Assembly (NCBI GenBank): GCA_030619345.1
Contig: JAUXBO010000101.1
Location: 1-8,076, forward strand
Source of the DNA: Candidatus Zixiibacteriota bacterium
GTDB lineage: Bacteria; Zixibacteria; MSB-5A5; GN15; FEB-12
DNA length: 8,076 nt
Direction of reading: 5' to 3'
Under the pieces are notes generated by a model, which worked only from the letters and a program-made list of their open reading frames with translations, ran no database searches and was not told where the DNA came from. Below are positions 6,555 through 8,076 of this stretch, piece after piece. The translations under genes were made by a program, and so were the position numbers. Position 1 is the first letter of the stretch; each line of letters begins with the position of its first letter.

Positions 6555-8054
6555 ATGATATCCCGAACGACTAAAATACTTGGATTCGTTTTCTGTTGCT
6601 TGTCCATTTCCATGTCGGTGTCGGCTCAAGATCGGCTGGAAGCATCAAAGTCGGTAGAACAATTTCGCCCGCCGGGTGAAATTCGATATTGGTCAATAGA
6701 GATCAAGGGTTCGGTTGTTGGTGGACTTAGGTCGGAAGCAAAAGAATCAGGCAATGTTGATGGACAAGAGGCTGCGGTTTTCGGCCAGATACTTGATCTC
6801 AATTTTTCAAAGGTCGGGCAATCTCGTCGTCAGAGAGTTGAAGGTGACTTTTTCGTTGATGTTCGGGGCGGGTATCTCGGCGATTCCAAGACAATAGAAA
6901 TTGACAGCGTGAGTGAACGATTGGAACTGCGCCGACGAGGAGATTCTCTCACCGGGTTCTTCACGCGCGGTGGCAACAAAATTGAACAGAGTGCCTCACT
7001 GAGCGCCGAGTCCTTTGCCTTTGATTTGAACTTCTATGATGAGTTGGAACTGATTCTGGCGATGACTGACCTGATGGTCGGTCAACCACTCGAAGCGAGA
7101 CTAATCGAACCCCAATCACTGTTAAAGTCTCAATTGACGGGTTTTGTGGAAGATTTTGTTTATATAAACATATATGGCCAGCAGTACGACTCCGTTTTCT
7201 TAATAAATATTTTTACGCCCCAAAATATGTTTGCCCTGTTCACTCGGGACAAGCGCTTGGTAAAGGTAGATATTCCGGACCAGAAGACCAAAGTATATCA
7301 GGACTTAGTGAAGCCGCCGCAGCAAACCTTCAAACGACCGTCGTTTGGGATACTTAACTTTATTAGATTAATACCAAATTATTCAATCTTCATCGTCGCA
7401 TCGATCCTAAGCTGTCTAATATTCATCGGGCGGGGGTATCGCTGGAAGATTTCCTATTTGTCCTATCTGTCTGGAATTGCCCTGTTTTGGGTGGCGGTGG
7501 TGACGCAGTTTCCGCTTCAGGAGTGGATATTCAGAGAGATGTTTATGCCTTCGGTCAGAAGTGGTGGGTCGATTTTTGCGGCTGGTCTACTTCCTGCCCT
7601 GCCGGTCGGACTTATTCAAACTGGCTTGGTAGTCGGATTTTTGCTCCTGATTAACAAGTCGGGCCATGTGAAGGCTTATCAATTGCCTGTTCTGGGTGCA
7701 GTTTTTGGGGCAGGGTTCGCTTTGATGGAAGCATCATATCTTGACAGCCTTGTTTTTCGCACAGGATTCGATTTTGGTCTGCTTGAACGTTTCTCCATTA
7801 TCCTGTTCCACGCCGCGATGGGGAGCCTGATCGGTTATTTCCTTGCCTTTAATCGGCGTCAACTCTGGATCATGCTGCTGGTGGCAGTTCTGGTGAATTC
7901 GTTCTTCAGATATTTGCCAATGTTTGTTCAAAATCAATCGATGAGCATTGGCGCATCGGCTATTCTTATGTTTTGCATTGGGTTTGGGGGACAGGTTGCA
8001 GGTACGGTTATTCAGAAACAGCGACTTTTCCGCGGTACCTCAGAGCCTGAGTAA
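6555..8054 (+). CDS. Exported-domain membrane protein with PrsW/YhfC-like glutamic intramembrane protease fold, motif 1 degenerate
   Basis: The protein has 499 residues. A signal peptide (1-24, cleavage near SVSA-Q) precedes an extracytoplasmic domain (about 25-270) rich in predicted beta strands. This domain ends FALFTRDKRLVKVDIP and is reminiscent of DUF3108-like or lipocalin-like periplasmic domains. Seven membrane helices follow, near 273-292, 300-317, 340-366, 376-396, 411-432, 437-453 and 464-486. Basic loops (RGYRWK, NKSGHVK, FNRRQ, QKQR) give a consistent positive-inside topology. GAGFALMEA (385-393, E392) in helix 4 and ERFSIILFHAAMG (411-423, H419) in helix 5 match motifs 2 and 3 of PrsW/YhfC-type proteases. 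At the place of motif 1 (EExxK/R), in helix 3, the sequence reads GLIQTG with Q355, so the catalytic EE pair seems lost. The protein may be a pseudoprotease or a diverged family. No clear Shine-Dalgarno site precedes the ATG. Membrane architecture is firm, the family moderate and activity uncertain. Confidence 0.65.
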   Translation: MISRTTKILGFVFCCLSISMSVSAQDRLEASKSVEQFRPPGEIRYWSIEIKGSVVGGLRSEAKESGNVDGQEAAVFGQILDLNFSKVGQSRRQRVEGDFFVDVRGGYLGDSKTIEIDSVSERLELRRRGDSLTGFFTRGGNKIEQSASLSAESFAFDLNFYDELELILAMTDLMVGQPLEARLIEPQSLLKSQLTGFVEDFVYINIYGQQYDSVFLINIFTPQNMFALFTRDKRLVKVDIPDQKTKVYQDLVKPPQQTFKRPSFGILNFIRLIPNYSIFIVASILSCLIFIGRGYRWKISYLSYLSGIALFWVAVVTQFPLQEWIFREMFMPSVRSGGSIFAAGLLPALPVGLIQTGLVVGFLLLINKSGHVKAYQLPVLGAVFGAGFALMEASYLDSLVFRTGFDFGLLERFSIILFHAAMGSLIGYFLAFNRRQLWIMLLVAVLVNSFFRYLPMFVQNQSMSIGASAILMFCIGFGGQVAGTVIQKQRLFRGTSEPE

Positions 8055-8076
8055 GCGATTTCCAAAAGAGCTTACT
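8050..8076 (+). terminator. Possible terminator stem at the window edge
   Basis: AGTAAGC (8050-8056) and GCTTACT (8070-8076) are perfect inverted repeats around a 13-base loop, and the left arm overlaps the stop codon of the last gene. The stem could extend beyond the window. Whether a U-tract follows cannot be seen, so this is only a candidate. Confidence 0.35.

Overview
The window holds four protein-coding genes on two strands plus a divergent control region. There are no RNA genes, mobile elements or CRISPR arrays. The base composition looks balanced. The large HYR-type surface protein, with its Cys-rich Ig-like modules, resembles what is found in FCB-group and candidate-phylum genomes such as Zixibacteria. 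That placement is an inference from protein style only, not from a phylogenetic marker.

Region 1 (1-4122, minus strand): one continuous reading frame of 1374 codons, starting at the ATG at 4122 and running off the left edge of the window. It encodes a secreted, modular protein. It has a signal peptide, an N-terminal Ig-like domain, a module with WSNGN, WGGH and PYHM motifs, a PKD-like domain, six tandem HYR-like repeats of about 80 residues and several divergent Ig-like domains. The C-terminus, which would show how it is anchored, lies outside the window. Long plus-strand frames over this region are antisense shadows.

Region 2 (4123-4583): a divergent intergenic region of 461 bases. It holds a candidate promoter for the leftward gene. 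For the rightward gene it holds a perfect FNR/NNR-type palindrome (TTGAC-N4-GTCAA) placed exactly as in a class II activated promoter. Some GC-rich inverted repeats lie between them.

Region 3 (4584-8054, plus strand): three co-directional genes. The first is a six-helix membrane polyferredoxin of the NapH type, with two [4Fe-4S] motifs and two CxxxCP motifs. The second is a class I SAM-dependent methyltransferase of unknown substrate. The third has a signal peptide, a roughly 240-residue extracytoplasmic domain and a seven-helix membrane domain. That membrane domain resembles the PrsW/YhfC glutamic intramembrane proteases but appears to lack the first catalytic EE motif.

The polyferredoxin probably moves electrons at the membrane under oxygen- or nitrogen-oxide-responsive control. 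The methyltransferase follows closely and may be co-transcribed, and the third gene has its own candidate promoter. No shared pathway for the three can be shown from the sequence.
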